Shown here one piece after another: positions 5,535 through 5,550 of a DNA stretch of 5,550 nucleotides. Location of the stretch: contig CAVJLL010000095.1 in the NCBI GenBank assembly GCA_963650385.1, forward strand, positions 1-5,550, in the 5' to 3' direction. The notes under the pieces are model-generated. The model was not told where the DNA came from. It ran no database searches and saw only the letters and a list, made by a program, of their open reading frames with translations. Source of the DNA: CAG-791 sp963650385 (GTDB lineage: Bacteria > Bacillota > Clostridia > Lachnospirales > Lachnospiraceae). The position numbers were made by a program, and so were the translations under genes. Positions within the stretch are counted from its first letter, which is position 1, and each line of letters opens with the position of its first letter.

Positions 5535-5550
5535 GAGTTGTCCGGTCCTG

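Noticed and set aside
4016..5545. 11-base direct repeat GAGTTGTCCGG at 4016-4026 and 5535-5545
   Set aside because: A few 11-base matches are expected by chance in a window this size; there is no flanking similarity and no attachment-site context despite the nearby tRNA.
5485..5550. Minus-strand frames open to the window edge, for example one ending in SWLASVQ then TAA
   Set aside because: Only about 16-19 codons are visible and no family is recognisable, so a partial gene cannot be supported.

Overview
The window looks like an ordinary chromosomal segment of a low-to-mid GC Gram-positive anaerobe, most likely class Clostridia and plausibly Lachnospiraceae. This is judged from protein resemblance: a clostridial-type AsnA, a 448-residue hexameric-type glutamate dehydrogenase that aligns with the Clostridium symbiosum enzyme at a one-residue offset, and an rdgB-phosphoesterase pair matching Bacillus ysnA-ysnB. 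Strong purine-rich ribosome binding sites and an estimated GC near 52-54% fit as well. I see no mobile element, CRISPR array, prophage or toxin system.

Layout. Positions 1-157 are the leader of asnA, with a weak T-box-like element. asnA (158-1168) encodes ammonia-dependent asparagine synthetase and ends at a weak hairpin terminator. A 204-base gap then carries a good promoter, several GTAT/ATAC dyads and a strong ribosome binding site for gdhA (1373-2719), a probably NADP-dependent glutamate dehydrogenase closed by a near-perfect terminator. A 23S rRNA methyltransferase gene of the RlmL/YpsC type (2806-3969) starts 6 bases after a consensus -10 box and has no Shine-Dalgarno, so its mRNA is probably leaderless. 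rdgB (4054-4740, nucleotide-pool cleaning) follows after an 84-base gap containing a hairpin. It overlaps by 4 bases a YfcE/MJ0936-type metallophosphoesterase gene (4737-5222). Facing this operon on the minus strand is a complete tRNA-Arg(ACG) unit: promoter, gene (5318-5391) and terminator.

How they work together. asnA and gdhA both fix free ammonium, into asparagine and glutamate respectively, and sit side by side as separately promoted units, forming a small ammonium-assimilation locus. The three downstream genes are housekeeping: rRNA modification, removal of non-canonical purine nucleoside triphosphates, and a phosphodiesterase of unclear substrate. The tRNA converges on them.

The points most worth a second look are regulatory: the predicted leaderless rlmL transcript, the dyad-rich gdhA promoter, two promoters packed against or inside the preceding gene's terminator, and the possible T-box remnant before asnA. 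I found no convincing undescribed system.
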